The position numbers and the translations under genes are program-made. From Chalara sp. BL73 (taxonomy: Eukaryota; Ascomycota; Leotiomycetes; Helotiales), in the NCBI GenBank assembly GCA_918026815.1, contig CAKJVC010000010.1, positions 2,110,501 through 2,174,500 of the forward strand: a stretch of DNA of 64,000 nt. The letters run 5' to 3'. The notes below the pieces were generated by a model. The model was not told where the DNA came from, did not search any database, and was given only the letters and a program-made list of their open reading frames with translations. This document shows positions 1 to 10,867 of this stretch, one piece after another. Position 1 is the stretch's first letter; the number at the start of each line of letters is the position of its first letter.

Positions 1-1
1 A

Positions 2-472
2 GAATCATGGGCCGAGCTACAGGCTTCCGGCCTCCAGCTTTTGATCGTTGATAGCAACTTACCAGAAGTCTCAGAAGATGCAATAGGTGATGAGTGTGCC
101 GTACTGAGTAGGCTGTTAGCCACAGCTGATTTGAGCCCAGCTTCTGTCGCCATATCTCAACGAGAGGTTGGGCGTCTCCAGCAGTTATTCAATTTGACGA
201 GGGAGACAAATGCCACTAACATAAAGTTGGACTTAGTGGTCACCTGGCCAATACTGCTGTCCCCGGAGTTTACAGACCTTCTTCGGCTTCGTAGAGCTGA
301 AGCCTTGGCTATCTTGGCCCACTTCGCTGTGCTACTACATTACGGTCGTGACTTATGGGTCCTTCAGGATGGTGGCAGGTTTCTTATAGAGAGTATTACC
401 AAATACCTTGGATCTCCGTGGATGCACTGGCTGGAATGGCCGAACCACATCCTAGACATGACTCATACTTGA
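2..472 (+). CDS. C-terminal part of a fungal transcription factor (5' end outside window)
   Basis: The frame is open from the left edge to the stop at 470-472, and there is no start codon at the proper N-terminus, so this is the 3' end of a larger gene. The 156 visible residues are a helical, leucine-rich segment ending in LGSPWMHWLEWP. That ending is typical of fungal Zn2Cys6 regulators of the UPC2/sterol-uptake-control type, whose DNA-binding cluster lies at the other end and would be off the window. The family assignment is recognition by eye of this C-terminal pattern; the zinc cluster is not visible. If the family is right, the product is a nuclear transcription regulator of unknown targets. 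Confidence 0.55.
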   Translation, partial: ESWAELQASGLQLLIVDSNLPEVSEDAIGDECAVLSRLLATADLSPASVAISQREVGRLQQLFNLTRETNATNIKLDLVVTWPILLSPEFTDLLRLRRAEALAILAHFAVLLHYGRDLWVLQDGGRFLIESITKYLGSPWMHWLEWPNHILDMTHT

Positions 473-1549
473 AGGATATAAGCCGAATGGGGTCCCTACT
501 CCATACAATAATCATTAATTCTAGCAGATGGCGGTTCCAGAATAGATCATCCCTTGGTGAGGGATATCGACGTAGGTTTTTGGCGAAATATCTATATATT
601 CATGATTTTTGTGCGTGCAATCATTAGGCCATTCACCCATCTAACATAAATACAAAGCTCGGCCCACTAACTCTTCTGCATCAACTACCTTCCGGGGTGA
701 CTTAGAGCAGATACCACGATATGATGTTTCAATTCCCTTTTGTTCGTAATGGCGACGGAGCCTTTCGATCCCTTTTCCTGCTCAAGAAGCTGTGACAAAT
801 CATGGATTCACATTCCACAAATGGAAGATCCTACAGTCTACATACGTGCGCAAGCTCTCATGTGGGGATGTAATATAAACCACAATCCATTAACCATTTC
901 TCTATTGGTTGTTAGGTGATCAACTCCTGCTCTTGGCAATGTTGCAGGAGAAATGACAACGCGAATATGAGGACTTGTTCGAATGACTAGATTGCTCTGA
1001 GGATGCAGAAATAGATCACAACGCCTTCTGAGGCAGGACCTGGTGGTGAGACCAGGTTCTTGGCCGTTTTGGTAGCAGACGCCGCAGGCGTAGACGACTA
1101 CTCAGTTCCTCGGCTAAAAGGGCGGCCATGTATCGTGTCGGAGATATTTCAGAGGAGAATTGTGCAGGATCAGAGGGCATGTCTCGTACTACCTTCAGAC
1201 TGTATTAGACCACCGAGAGGATATATAACATGTATGTGTTTTCTTGGCTTAACCTCAAAGTGTACCTTGCCAGTACATAAAGACATATTATTGCAGGTAA
1301 GATGATTTCCTGATATGACCACGCTTTGTTGCAAGGAGACTTTCTCACTGCGAAGCAAGAGGGAAGGCGAAGGCGTTCTCGGCCCTTTCGCCCTCATCGC
1401 CATCCAAGGAGCAGAGAAATTAAGCTTAAGCGAACGTAAGTGGTAGATGTAGTCGCGAGTGCCTAACTCTGGCAGTGAAATTGTCATTATGAACTATATA
1501 CAAGTTGTCCATTCCAGATGAGACCGGTGGCGAGGCTGTTTCAGTAATT
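473..1549. other. Intergenic, no gene seen
   Basis: Only short frames without recognisable domains occur. No tRNA, repeat or clear promoter element was found. Confidence 0.5.
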
Positions 1550-3180
1550 TTACTGACAATAAAAGCTAGACGAAGAGTTTGATGAACCCATACCGTCAAA
1601 GTACTGCTTCTTTGGGTAAGGACATAGAGGTCGCCTCAATATCGGTGTACCACTAAGAGTGGGAGTTGTTGCATTGAGAACTGATGGGGTGATACCGTCC
1701 TCAACCCAAGCACGTAGAGCCTCGAAAGTCGTATCAGGGTATGCGCCTGGTCCTCCAAAACAGTGAGCTACTCCAGGAACAAGGAACAGGCGATAGAAAT
1801 CGGCGACTTTGGGGTCGAGAGCAGCTACGGCATCGCAATACTTCTGCGTTCCGGCAGCTGGAATTATTGCATCGACCTGGAGCACCTGTTAGTTCTGAAA
1901 GTGAGTGGCGCAAGAACAATACTTACCAGGCCGTGCCATGTAAGCATCTTCCCGGACCTTTCACGGAATCTGCTCAGATCCGGATCATTGGTGCCCATTA
2001 TAGACGCGTATTCTGAAACGGAGGAGCGAAAAAGATTATCAAAGTCCTTGCGTCGCATGGTGGTGAGATCCGCGCTTGCGTTCTTCAGAACGAATAGTTT
2101 GACCCAGTCATCAACAAGGCCAAATGGCGCTCTAGTACAAGTGCCATTTGCAGAACATGTTGGATTAAGAAGCCCCGAGCCTGAGGGCCCTGTCAGAACA
2201 GAATCTGCACTGACACCGTACCAGAGAGATGTGGTGTCAGATTTCTCTGCTCCAGACCAAACGGCAGATACAGCGACCGCCGCGCCTTGCGAAATCTTTA
2301 CGAAATTGTTTGTATCAGTGCAGTTGATCGATTGCCCAACGAGGCGAAACGGGTCGAATCGGCAAAGAGTTGGGTCAGATATAACCCCATCTCGAACTCC
2401 ATCGAGCGCATCGCATGCGGCGATGGCTGCTCTTGTAATGGCGTTGATTTCACAGGGATTAGGATAGCTGTTATTATTAAGGTCCATTGCCAATGTACCC
2501 CAGTAGTCCCCGACGACGAATTCCGGAAAGTTAATAGCAGGAGCGGCAGCAGCGATGCCGTCGTACGCGTCAGGGTAACGCTGCGCTAGCATATATCCTT
2601 GACGACCACCCTGAGAACAGCCGTTCCAATAAGAGTATTTCGGAGACTATGAGTAGTAATTGTTGATAAAACTTTTGGCGATCACGGTGGCGTCGTTCAA
2701 GGAGACGGAAGCAAGATTTTGTAGGAGATATAGGTTGATGTTTCCCGGACTGACTTGAGCCCATTCTTTCATTCCGTCTTGTCGACTTGGAATCCCAGCA
2801 TCAGTGGCGAGAGATGCGTATTCCTGGCTAACGGCAGCAGTCATTGCTCCAAAACCGATGTCAAACAAACCCGCGATTTCACCACTTCCTCCATGACCCA
2901 TCATACGTCCGTTCCACTGTGTTGGCATCCAGACCTGTACATGCACTGTATCGTTCTGACCAGGGTGGGTGTAGGTCGCAGTGACGTTGCAGAATGTAGT
3001 GTTGACCACATCTACATCGCCACTATTGGGATAGAAAGCAGCAGGAATAAAGGTCGACACATTAGCGACAAGTTCAGCCTCAACCGACAAGAATTCCGCC
3101 CCAAAGAGCTTGGGGTTCTGAAATGTAGTAGGCAAGCAAGCCAGCGCAGCTATCGAGTTGTTATAGAAGGATTGGAGCAT
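1550..3180 (-). pseudogene. Tannase/feruloyl esterase family gene with one in-frame stop
   Basis: The product belongs to the tannase/feruloyl esterase family, secreted serine esterases that cleave phenolic esters of plant polymers. Visible landmarks in order are VWMPTQWNGRMMGHGGSG near the N-terminus, the nucleophile motif SYWNGCSQGGRQG, the calcium-site region DGVRDGVISDP, the acid region DPDLSRFRERSGKMLTWHG, and the catalytic histidine motif PGVAHCFGGPG. A 41-nt intron at 1886-1926 (GTAAGT...ACAG) falls on a codon boundary and joins the last two pieces. A TAG at 2647-2649 interrupts the frame 8 codons before SYWNGC; both sides stay in one frame, so this is a nonsense change (CAG to TAG is the simplest origin). 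The ATG at 3178-3180 gives no signal peptide. A TTGCAG acceptor near 3200 suggests an unresolved upstream exon with the secretion signal. Confidence 0.8.
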
Positions 3181-3656
3181 GATCGAGGAGTAAACCCTGC
3201 AAGTTAAATTGGCCGAAAGACGAAAGACGAAAGACAAGCTGGACCTGGACCTGGGGCTTGAAAGGTGAAAGGAAGGGGGGACCGAGTATCTTTATAATGA
3301 CGCCTAGTACCAAGCTTTGCCTCATAATATGAAATCCAAAATAAATACCGGTCTGATATCCGTACCATGTTGCGGGGAATGGTTTTCCAATACCTGTATG
3401 ATTTGTTCCATTGTTCCATTGTATGACGAAATCTCGGGTTTCTTAGCAACACCGCTCGGACGACGCTCATTTCTTTCTTTGAAAGTTGACTTTCGTATTT
3501 GCACGTGTTTGCTGGTCATCTGAATACGTGTATAGCAGCTATCATGCAAGATTAAGGAGTTGCCAAAAATAGTCACAGGAAGCGTATAACATTCAAGGAT
3601 ATATAAAGGTCGTTCATGCACTTGCCTGTATTCACCGTGAGTAATTAAATTTGCGG
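3181..3656. other. Intergenic upstream of the tannase gene
   Basis: No gene is recognised. It probably holds the missing first exon and promoter of the tannase gene, but no signal-peptide frame could be joined with confidence. Confidence 0.35.
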
Positions 3657-4501
3657 CAAATGACTAGAATAGCATCATTTTTTGCCCAAAACCTTAGTGT
3701 CGGATCACTCTACCCGTGGCAACACCACGTAATAACTACGTAGTTGCCTGTTGGGTTGAATGTGATCTGATTGTTGAGGGTTGAATCAATGGATGAGGAT
3801 ATGCCTCACCCCAGAATCATGTAACAGAGTCACATGACCCATCCCCCATTCAGTAACTAAACTATACTAGAAGTATTGGTACAAACACCTAGATCACCAT
3901 ACTTTTTTTTTGGAATGCGACTCGAACACCATAGTTTTGTCTTGGCAATGGAATCATGGTATTTCAGCCAGAAGCATACAAAATAATAGTAATCTAGTCA
4001 TGCAGGCGGTTTACTGTAACAGCCAGGATCCGTTCAAGACTTTGGATACAGAATAAGTTTTATTACGAAAAGAATCAAGGTTTTCACTGCAGTGCCTTCA
4101 GGGTTGCAAATAGCGTACCCCGCCTATGGCCAGCTACAGGCTTGCAACTACAGCAGCTACAGGCTTCAGCTGCTACTGCGAAAGCGTATAGCCTAAACTG
4201 CACATTACTATTACTTCTGCATTTGCCAGTTATTTGTTTATACTACATGCGTGTTGTTATTTGCTATGTTGCAATCTTTCCTGCTGCTTTTTGTTTGCTA
4301 CAATAACGTGAGTTAAGATAAATTAGAGTACTTCGATTTTATACTACAGGCTGTTTAGTAGTTGTACTACTCTCCCTAAATTACCATCGTTAATTTGGCA
4401 ATTTCCTAAAATACCATTAAAGTGGTATTTGAGTCCTATTCCAAATAAAAGTGTGGTAATCTGGGGGTTTGGGCAAAAAATGATGGTATTCTAGTCATTT
4501 G
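3657..4501. mobile_element. 845-bp element with 34-bp terminal inverted repeats (MITE-like)
   Basis: Positions 3657-3690 and the reverse complement of 4468-4501 agree at 33 of 34 bases. Each begins CAAATGACTAGAATA and ends TTTTTTGCCCAAA. The interior has no transposase frame, so the segment looks like a non-autonomous DNA transposon. Similarity of the flanks continues weakly for about 10 bp outside the repeats, and no convincing target-site duplication was found, so the exact ends are uncertain. It sits between the tannase gene and the 3' side of the regulator gene. Confidence 0.7.
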
Positions 4502-5126
4502 TCGTTAAGTTTGTGGCACTAACATGCATGTTGCTCTGAACCAAAGAGTCGAGTTCCCGCGTCAGAGCTTCTAAATTGAAGGTATGTCACTGTTATCTGG
4601 TTTTAGGAGAGGAGTCTTCGTGTACACGCCGAAGGTGTAGGTTGTAGTCATCACGATGGATCAGGATAGTATTGACGGGGCAAGACGTGCGTGTGCAATG
4701 TCTTTGATGGACGGCATTTCGAGGTTTGTCTACCAGGACACGGAGCGATTGTGCGGTTTACTAGGGAGACAAACTTCTCGTTCTCGGCGCACCAAAAAGT
4801 TATCAGAAAGTGCATACATTATCACTGAAGCCACCAGAATCTTCTCACAAGATTGCATTAAAATAGGAGCTAGGTAAACAATTAGCTGCGATACTAGATA
4901 ATCTGTAGAAATTACATCTCACTTAGTAACCATATCTAGCCTGACCCATACTTTTTTCTTCCATCCTCATCAAGTGTTATCTTCTCCAAACTATTCTTGA
5001 TGGGGTTCTTCGACTCAAAGACGTCAGGCACTTCCTGAGTACTGTGAAGTTTGGGACCAGAACAAACGGTTCCATTAAACCCCGCAACGCTACGCCGAAT
5101 TAGCAGTGCCCGAAGCCAAATTCCAA
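4502..5126. other. Intergenic, no gene seen
   Basis: A 73-codon frame at 4656-4877 shows no recognisable domain and is not called as a gene. Confidence 0.4.
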
Positions 5127-6926
5127 CTACCTGGTTAGTTCCTCGGAGGCTTTCGAGTTCAGCTTCGCTAAAATATCAAGGAGCCGCCTGAAATAAGAAT
5201 TCACGCGAGACTTGATGGCCTCATTGTCGACGTTCTGGATCATCTCGAGCAGGATCATTCCTACAAGGCGGATTCGTTCGACCTATCCTAGGTAAGCATG
5301 AAGGCGTCAATCTATATTTGGATTGAGTTGACTGACGCTAGGCTCGCCCTTGATCTGGTGATAAATAAATGGGATATCCTCCATAGCCTCAATGAAATCT
5401 TGTATCCACTCTGCTTTCTTCATTGCCACTCTGAGAGGCTGCTCATCGAGTCCTATGAGCTCCAAGAAACCTTTTTCAATACACTCTTGCAAAACGATGA
5501 GTCTCAAGCAATGAAACGTCATAGTTATGGTGCATCTCTGAACCCAGAAAGATTTCTTTTGAAAGACTTCGGCACCGCCATCCTCCGGCAAGGCTATGAG
5601 ACTCGAGATTTTTAGCCAATGAGGCAGTCCATCCATTATTTCAATGAAGTTGTAATACACAGTAGTTAGCCGCTTCATAAGAGGTTCTTTGGCATCTTCT
5701 GTAGCCTCATATACCCCCATGCTGATGACAAGTCTTGCGGCTGATGACCAGAGGCGTTCCATCAAGTGGAAGCCAACCAACAGGCGTTCCTCAAAGGATT
5801 TTCTGTACCATGGTTTGCTAGAGTCCAAAAGAGGGACAAACGGCTCTCCGCTGGAGTGCAGGTTGAGCTTACCACTGAACGAGGATTCATGAAGAACACC
5901 TCCCCGGTTCTTGAGACAAGCAGACGCTTTGTCCGAGAGATGCAGATGCCAAAAGGTTAAACGGAGAAGTTGGGACTCAATAGGGTCGTTCCTGCTAATG
6001 GACTGTTCACGGTAGAGATGTAGAGACTGGGCTATGAGACTCGCTTGCCCAATGACATGAAATGCCAATCCGCTTCTTCCCGTGATGTGTTGCGCGGCAG
6101 TATAGTGTAAATCCCTAATGCTCAATGAAGACGAATCCGGATATTCAACATCGTACTCTTCATAGCTCTTGAGCATTTGCCGTGATGTTCGGAAAAAGGG
6201 TACCGCAACAATCCGCCCATAGGATAAGAGTGATTCGGGCATGACTGATGCCATAGAGGCACACACTGCAGTAACAAGGGTAAACGCTCTCATGCGATCC
6301 ACTCTCTGGCGTACTTCATGGGAGCTGAAAAGCTCTATAGAAGGAGTGTCGGAAAAGTAAATCGAAGCGTTCGCTCGGACCGTCGCCTCGTGTATTATGG
6401 GGGACGTCGGAAATGTGTACTGCATGAATAGGTTGATGCAGTCATTGACCATATTCACCAACGGTATGGAAGGCAGAACAGCCTGGATGGACAGCAGCAA
6501 GTCGTCTCGAATTGTCTCTATCGATCCGAAGGAGTTCTCCACCATGGATACCCAGACAACAGACGTAGGTGGATGCAACGACCGGGGCGAGCGGAGCTCA
6601 TCTTGCCCTGACCCAGGGTCACTTTCGACGAACGTCGCCGGGCTTCCGTGGAGTTGATGGGCTTCTGTAGGCAGATAATTCCGCAGGCTCTCATGCCCTG
6701 ATAGGTCTGCATTCTGGCTACGTTCTGTGGAGGTGCTCTGGATTCGGGCGATCCTTCGTGGCCCCCGAGGTCCACGCTTCTGTCGCCGTGCCGTGTACTG
6801 GCAGACAAAATTGGAGATGCGGCAGTTGGCACATGGCTCCTCCGAATCACATTTTACCTTCCTTCTCCTGCACTTATCGCAGGAGCGGTATGACATTGAC
6901 GATCGTGGGATGGGCGGCGTCGCCAT
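5127..6926 (-). CDS. Zn2Cys6 transcription factor of the saponin/glucoside cluster
   Basis: This is a nuclear regulator of 581 residues. The zinc cluster is at residues 16-42 (cysteines 16, 19, 26, 32, 35, 42; CX2CX6CX5CX2CX6C), followed by a basic linker and a fungal-specific transcription factor middle region. A 54-nt intron at 5283-5336 (GTCAGT...ATAG, CTTAC branch site) joins exon 1 (6926-5337) to exon 2 (5282-5127) on a codon boundary. Exon 2 adds 51 residues ending KLNSKASEELTR. The gene is intact. It is divergent from the saponin hydrolase gene and shares a 653-bp promoter region with it, so it is the likely local activator. The first ATG was chosen because it stands just before the zinc cluster; a second in-frame Met lies 10 codons on. 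Confidence 0.9.
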
Positions 6927-6946
6927 GGCAGGGCTGGGTTGGTTCT

Positions 6947-6994
6947 CCGCGGACAGAAATTCCTACTCAACCGTGAATGCATCAGATTCCGCGG
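6947..6994. promoter_or_regulatory. Two CCGCGG sites in the shared regulator/saponin-hydrolase promoter
   Basis: CCGCGG occurs at 6947-6952 and 6989-6994, about 20 and 60 bp upstream of the regulator ATG. CCG-CGG is a zero-spaced pair of the triplets bound by Zn2Cys6 factors. The same hexamer recurs in the transporter/beta-glucosidase promoter. A role as operator of the adjacent regulator is inference. Confidence 0.35.
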
Positions 6995-7492
6995 GGTCGT
7001 CGATCCTTCTACTTCAGCATATATATCTACGGCGCAATTTCCTAGTCTGACTCCGTAGTTCGGCAAAGGATGGGGCAAGAATGGGTTGAGCCGACCCACT
7101 CCGAATGCGTGAGGTGTTTTGATTGGCTCAAGCAATACGGAAATACAATTAGCCGATCCCAGGAAAACCAACCACATTTCCCAAGCACTGAGATATTTTT
7201 GCGCCCCGCCCAATGTTTAAAATCCGTGGGCTCAGAGACTAAGTCCGTGCACCCCCATTCCCCGATTCTGCTTTTACCCCACGGGGACCAGAATGCCGGG
7301 GGCAGCACGAGGGCATCTTGTTGGAGCACCCAGCCGAACAACTACTATATCTCAGGGGCAGGCAGGCGACAGCCTATCGGCTAAAAATGGACTTATTAGG
7401 TTGCTGTGAAACATTTGCACAGAACTGTACTGAACTTCCCTTTCGTGGTATACGAGGCTAGGCGAAGACAAGATCTTAGAGAGGAAGAGGAG

Positions 7493-7499
7493 TATATAA
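7493..7499 (+). promoter_or_regulatory. TATA box of the saponin hydrolase gene
   Basis: TATATAA lies 81 bp upstream of the ATG at 7580, at the right distance and orientation for a fungal core promoter. Confidence 0.5.
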
Positions 7500-7579
7500 G
7501 AACCCCACATAGACAGCTACAAGTACTTGGGTATCTCACAACATCTGTAGACCAATTCTTCAAAGATCTCACACCAATC

Positions 7580-9460
7580 ATGTTGCTCCCCCCAATCAGT
7601 GCTTTCGCCGCCCTGGGAATCATCGCCAAAGCCGGTGCAGAGGACGTCGTTCCACCGCCGCCATCACCAGAGCCGATCGTCATCACCGAACTGCCACTTC
7701 CACCTATTACGCCTAGCAATAACACCGGTGCCTGCACGTTGGAAATCAACCCTTCACGCACCGGATGTCTTGCTAATGGCGTCTTCGAAACTTTCCAATC
7801 TGGCGATTTCCTACCGGACGGCAAGCATGTCATTGCCTCAGTCATTTATCAAGGAGCCCCCGCTGCCCCGGACCCGGCCAGTATATATACTGGCCGCCAG
7901 GTTATCATCGTCAAGACAAACGGCACCCTCTTCCCCAACGGCGACCCGTGGAAATGTGTGACCTGCGGCGTGCCAGCTGAAAATGCCGTCGATATTGACA
8001 CCACCTTGTTCGACTACCCTCAGGCTTTTAAGGACGGTACTCGCTTACTCATTGGCCTAAACGTCCTTGACTGTGGTAGCAACCAGCTCACCTCGGAAGA
8101 GTGTACTCCCGAAAAGACATTTATCTATCCGCTGCGATGGAATACAGGCGCGGGTGATGGCGCTATGCGGGAGCCACGCCTCCATCCGGACCAGGTGCAC
8201 ATCCAATTCAACTCCTATACCTTCTCAGGCGGCTCCATAGGCCAAAATGGCTACTTTGGACGTATCTTATTCAACCCTTCGCCCACTCAGGGAATCCTTC
8301 CAGCCCCACAATACGACGTGATTAACGTGACGCTACTGGTTAATCCAAATAATTCCGCGGCAATTTATACCGAGGGAGATCAACTCTTCCTAAATCCTCA
8401 AGCAGTCACAATTGGCGAGGCTCGTGGATTTACTGGTGATGGCACTGAGATTACCTACGTTGGATATCCAGCTGAAAGCTGCAACTTTGACATTTTCGCC
8501 GCCCACTTGACCACAGGTGCTGTGCGTCGGCTCACTAGCCATCCCGAGTACTGTGACCCTGTATCCTTCTCGCCGGATAATAAGTGGATGGCCATTATGG
8601 ATACTCGCGGTAGCGGACGCAATATGTTCCTTGCAGGCATGCGCGGCATTCCGCCACTCGTCGATATGATAGCCTCTGCCTTTCCGGCTTCGACAAGAAA
8701 TAACCGGTTACGCCGCTTCTTCGAGCCGTATTTACTTGACTTTTACGGAGACCGGCAAAGTTATTTTGGCCAGAAGATTAACGGAGATAATAATGGCATT
8801 CCTGGTAGCGGCGTAATCAATGATCCGGAGTGGAACGGTATGGCCGACCCTCGTTGGTCGCCCGACAGCACTCAGCTTGTTTTCTGGCAGACCCATACTA
8901 TCTCTCCCAGTTGTGGCGGCGATAACCCGCTACCGTGCTACAACTCTACGGAGCCTGGCGGCCGTAACTACCGCATGCACCTCGCGACATTTACAAGTCG
9001 CTGCCCTAGCAACCCGGCCTTTGTTACTGAGCATTCTGATATCATTCCGTGGGGCGTGCCCTACAGCCCTGAAAATACCCCGCCAACCTCTTCACGCATC
9101 TCCGCAGGCGTCTACACTCTAACCGGCAAGATGTCTGGATCTGCAGAGGTGAGTATTGCGTGGCTGACAGCGCCTCAAGTCGGGAATGTGTCGGTTGTTT
9201 ATACTAACTACTCGGATGACGGTTTGAGCTTCCTCGATGGAAGCGAGAGTGTGACGGTGACACAACTCTCTGTGACGGCATCTACTTACGATTGGTACTC
9301 GGATATTACACAGTCTGGTCTCGTGACTGGTACGAAGAGGACTAGCCAAGGCGGATATCACGCACGTATGGATGTACAGATAAACCTCCTAACTTCGACA
9401 GGCTCTTTGATTACAACTTTAGATGGCTTAGAGTGGAAGAACCCGATTAGTGGTACGTGA
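7580..9460 (+). CDS. Secreted saponin hydrolase (soyasaponin/glycyrrhizin hydrolase type)
   Basis: The 626-residue product starts with a signal peptide (MLLPPISAFAALGIIAKAGA) and has a six- or seven-bladed propeller-like body with PD40-type motifs such as FSPDNKWMAIMDTRGSG and WSPDSTQLVFWQ. The sequence resembles the fungal saponin hydrolases described from Neocosmospora and Aspergillus, which remove the glucuronic-acid-linked sugar chain from triterpenoid saponins. The conserved stretches YTGRQVIIVK, DPWKCVTCGVPAENAV, GYFGRILFNP and RSWSP-like blades are seen. The frame is open further upstream to 7406, but the ATG at 7580 is chosen because it begins the signal peptide and follows a TATA box. 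No intron is needed. The product would act outside the cell on plant saponins, releasing sugars and detoxifying the aglycone donor. The family is assigned from memory of those sequences, not from a search. Confidence 0.78.
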   Translation: MLLPPISAFAALGIIAKAGAEDVVPPPPSPEPIVITELPLPPITPSNNTGACTLEINPSRTGCLANGVFETFQSGDFLPDGKHVIASVIYQGAPAAPDPASIYTGRQVIIVKTNGTLFPNGDPWKCVTCGVPAENAVDIDTTLFDYPQAFKDGTRLLIGLNVLDCGSNQLTSEECTPEKTFIYPLRWNTGAGDGAMREPRLHPDQVHIQFNSYTFSGGSIGQNGYFGRILFNPSPTQGILPAPQYDVINVTLLVNPNNSAAIYTEGDQLFLNPQAVTIGEARGFTGDGTEITYVGYPAESCNFDIFAAHLTTGAVRRLTSHPEYCDPVSFSPDNKWMAIMDTRGSGRNMFLAGMRGIPPLVDMIASAFPASTRNNRLRRFFEPYLLDFYGDRQSYFGQKINGDNNGIPGSGVINDPEWNGMADPRWSPDSTQLVFWQTHTISPSCGGDNPLPCYNSTEPGGRNYRMHLATFTSRCPSNPAFVTEHSDIIPWGVPYSPENTPPTSSRISAGVYTLTGKMSGSAEVSIAWLTAPQVGNVSVVYTNYSDDGLSFLDGSESVTVTQLSVTASTYDWYSDITQSGLVTGTKRTSQGGYHARMDVQINLLTSTGSLITTLDGLEWKNPISGT

Positions 9461-10867
9461 TGCAAGCTTACGCTAGGCAATGAGGAATACAGCGTGTGAT
9501 GATCACATTAAGATAGTAGGACTTCTAGTTAATAAGATATGCTAACGCTTAGCTCCCTGTAGCCCCTTTATTTAGAATATCTTGGAACCGTGGAAGAAAT
9601 GGGCTGCATATAACATACCAACTTGTGAAACCCACAAGTTTCGTATTCCAAACTTGACTCGGCAAGTGTAAACATTGTCGCCTGGCAAAATCCCGTCACT
9701 TGTTGCAGCACACACAGATTTGTCGCTATGCTAATAGCAGCGGCTTCCAGCTTTCCAGATTCCCAATCTGATTATATCCCCCATTCTGGTGTCACTCCTA
9801 ACTATTTTGTTGCTATTGCTGGAGAGGGGGGTTAGGAGCTGGGGTTCGGGACTTGTTGCGCATTTCGCCATCCCATTGCACTTTTAACTCATTTCTAACC
9901 TTATAATCACTGTAGCCCTAGCCTCACTATTACTATGTATACACTTCCAGTTAATGATACCTTCACCTCAATGACAGCGGCCAAGCTATTAATTACAGCC
10001 GCCCTTAAAGATGATCGGCAGTCATATTGGACCTCTAGGTCTAAACCAGCATTATTCGTCTCAACATGCCGGACAATTGTAAATCCAATACAAGGAGAGG
10101 CGCTAGGAGAAAGGCCACATCAAAAGAGCCCGCCAAACTGTTGAAGCGCAAGATGGTGCAGTTGAAGACCGTGGCCAAGAGGACTCCGCAGACGGTTCAA
10201 ATGAGCAAGGATCTGGTTCCTACGCTGGTGGTGCAAAGGACCCAGCGGTTGGAAGGCTAAAGTGGATTCACCTAGACCGAGCAAAACGAGCAATGGCAAA
10301 AAGACGGCGACAGCGAGCACTTGTACGAAGAGAGGTAGTTCCACGTGGAAGGAGGAAGAAGGGCCCGTTGAAAGTGATAAAGCTCAGGCTTAAGTTCAGC
10401 GCCATTGACTAATGATAGTGATACGCCTACTCTATCAGAAATAGAGGCAGATATAGGAGAAGGTGAGAATAATAGTAGAGCCTGAGCAATAAGGAAAGCA
10501 AGGACCATTCCCGATATCGTCTTAAAAACAGGGCCAAGTATGATATTATATTTACAAAGTCGGCCACTGCCGGGATACCTATCACGTAGCAAAAGGCGTA
10601 GTAGCTGTAACTACGCTCTCGCTGGTGTGATTATAGTTCCTTGTTATTAGGTTCTAGGTTGCGGCCTATTGCCAGGTAAGTGTAGGTGATAGAAAACCCA
10701 CAGTTCCCGTGATCCGGTGGATCGCGCGGAACTATTTACATGCATTCCAACAGCCGCTTATGATGTTAGCTGTTACAACCAGCTATAACTAGAGCTATTT
10801 AAATAACTATCACTAGCTCTCTTGTTCATTTCCAGCTTGTTAATTAGTTATGCTATTTTGAACTACC
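9461..10867. other. Intergenic, no gene recognised
   Basis: A 64-codon Lys/Arg-rich frame at 10066-10260 has no recognisable domain. Near 10705-10735 there is an imperfect palindrome around a GTGATCCGGTGGATCGCGC core. Nothing else is supported. Confidence 0.4.

Noticed and set aside
2647..2649. Intron explaining the stop in the tannase gene
   Set aside because: The only available intron (GTGATC...CATAG, 39 nt) would remove residues that match the family (VIAKSFINNYY), so a nonsense mutation is more likely.
10066..10260. Small Lys-rich protein
   Set aside because: No domain, signal or homologue recognised; the length is within chance expectation.
10620..10760. Match between this segment and 54340-54480 as a shared LTR
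   Set aside because: Only short words (ATTAGGTTCTA and a GTGA-CCGGTGG-TCG core) agree; too weak without alignment.
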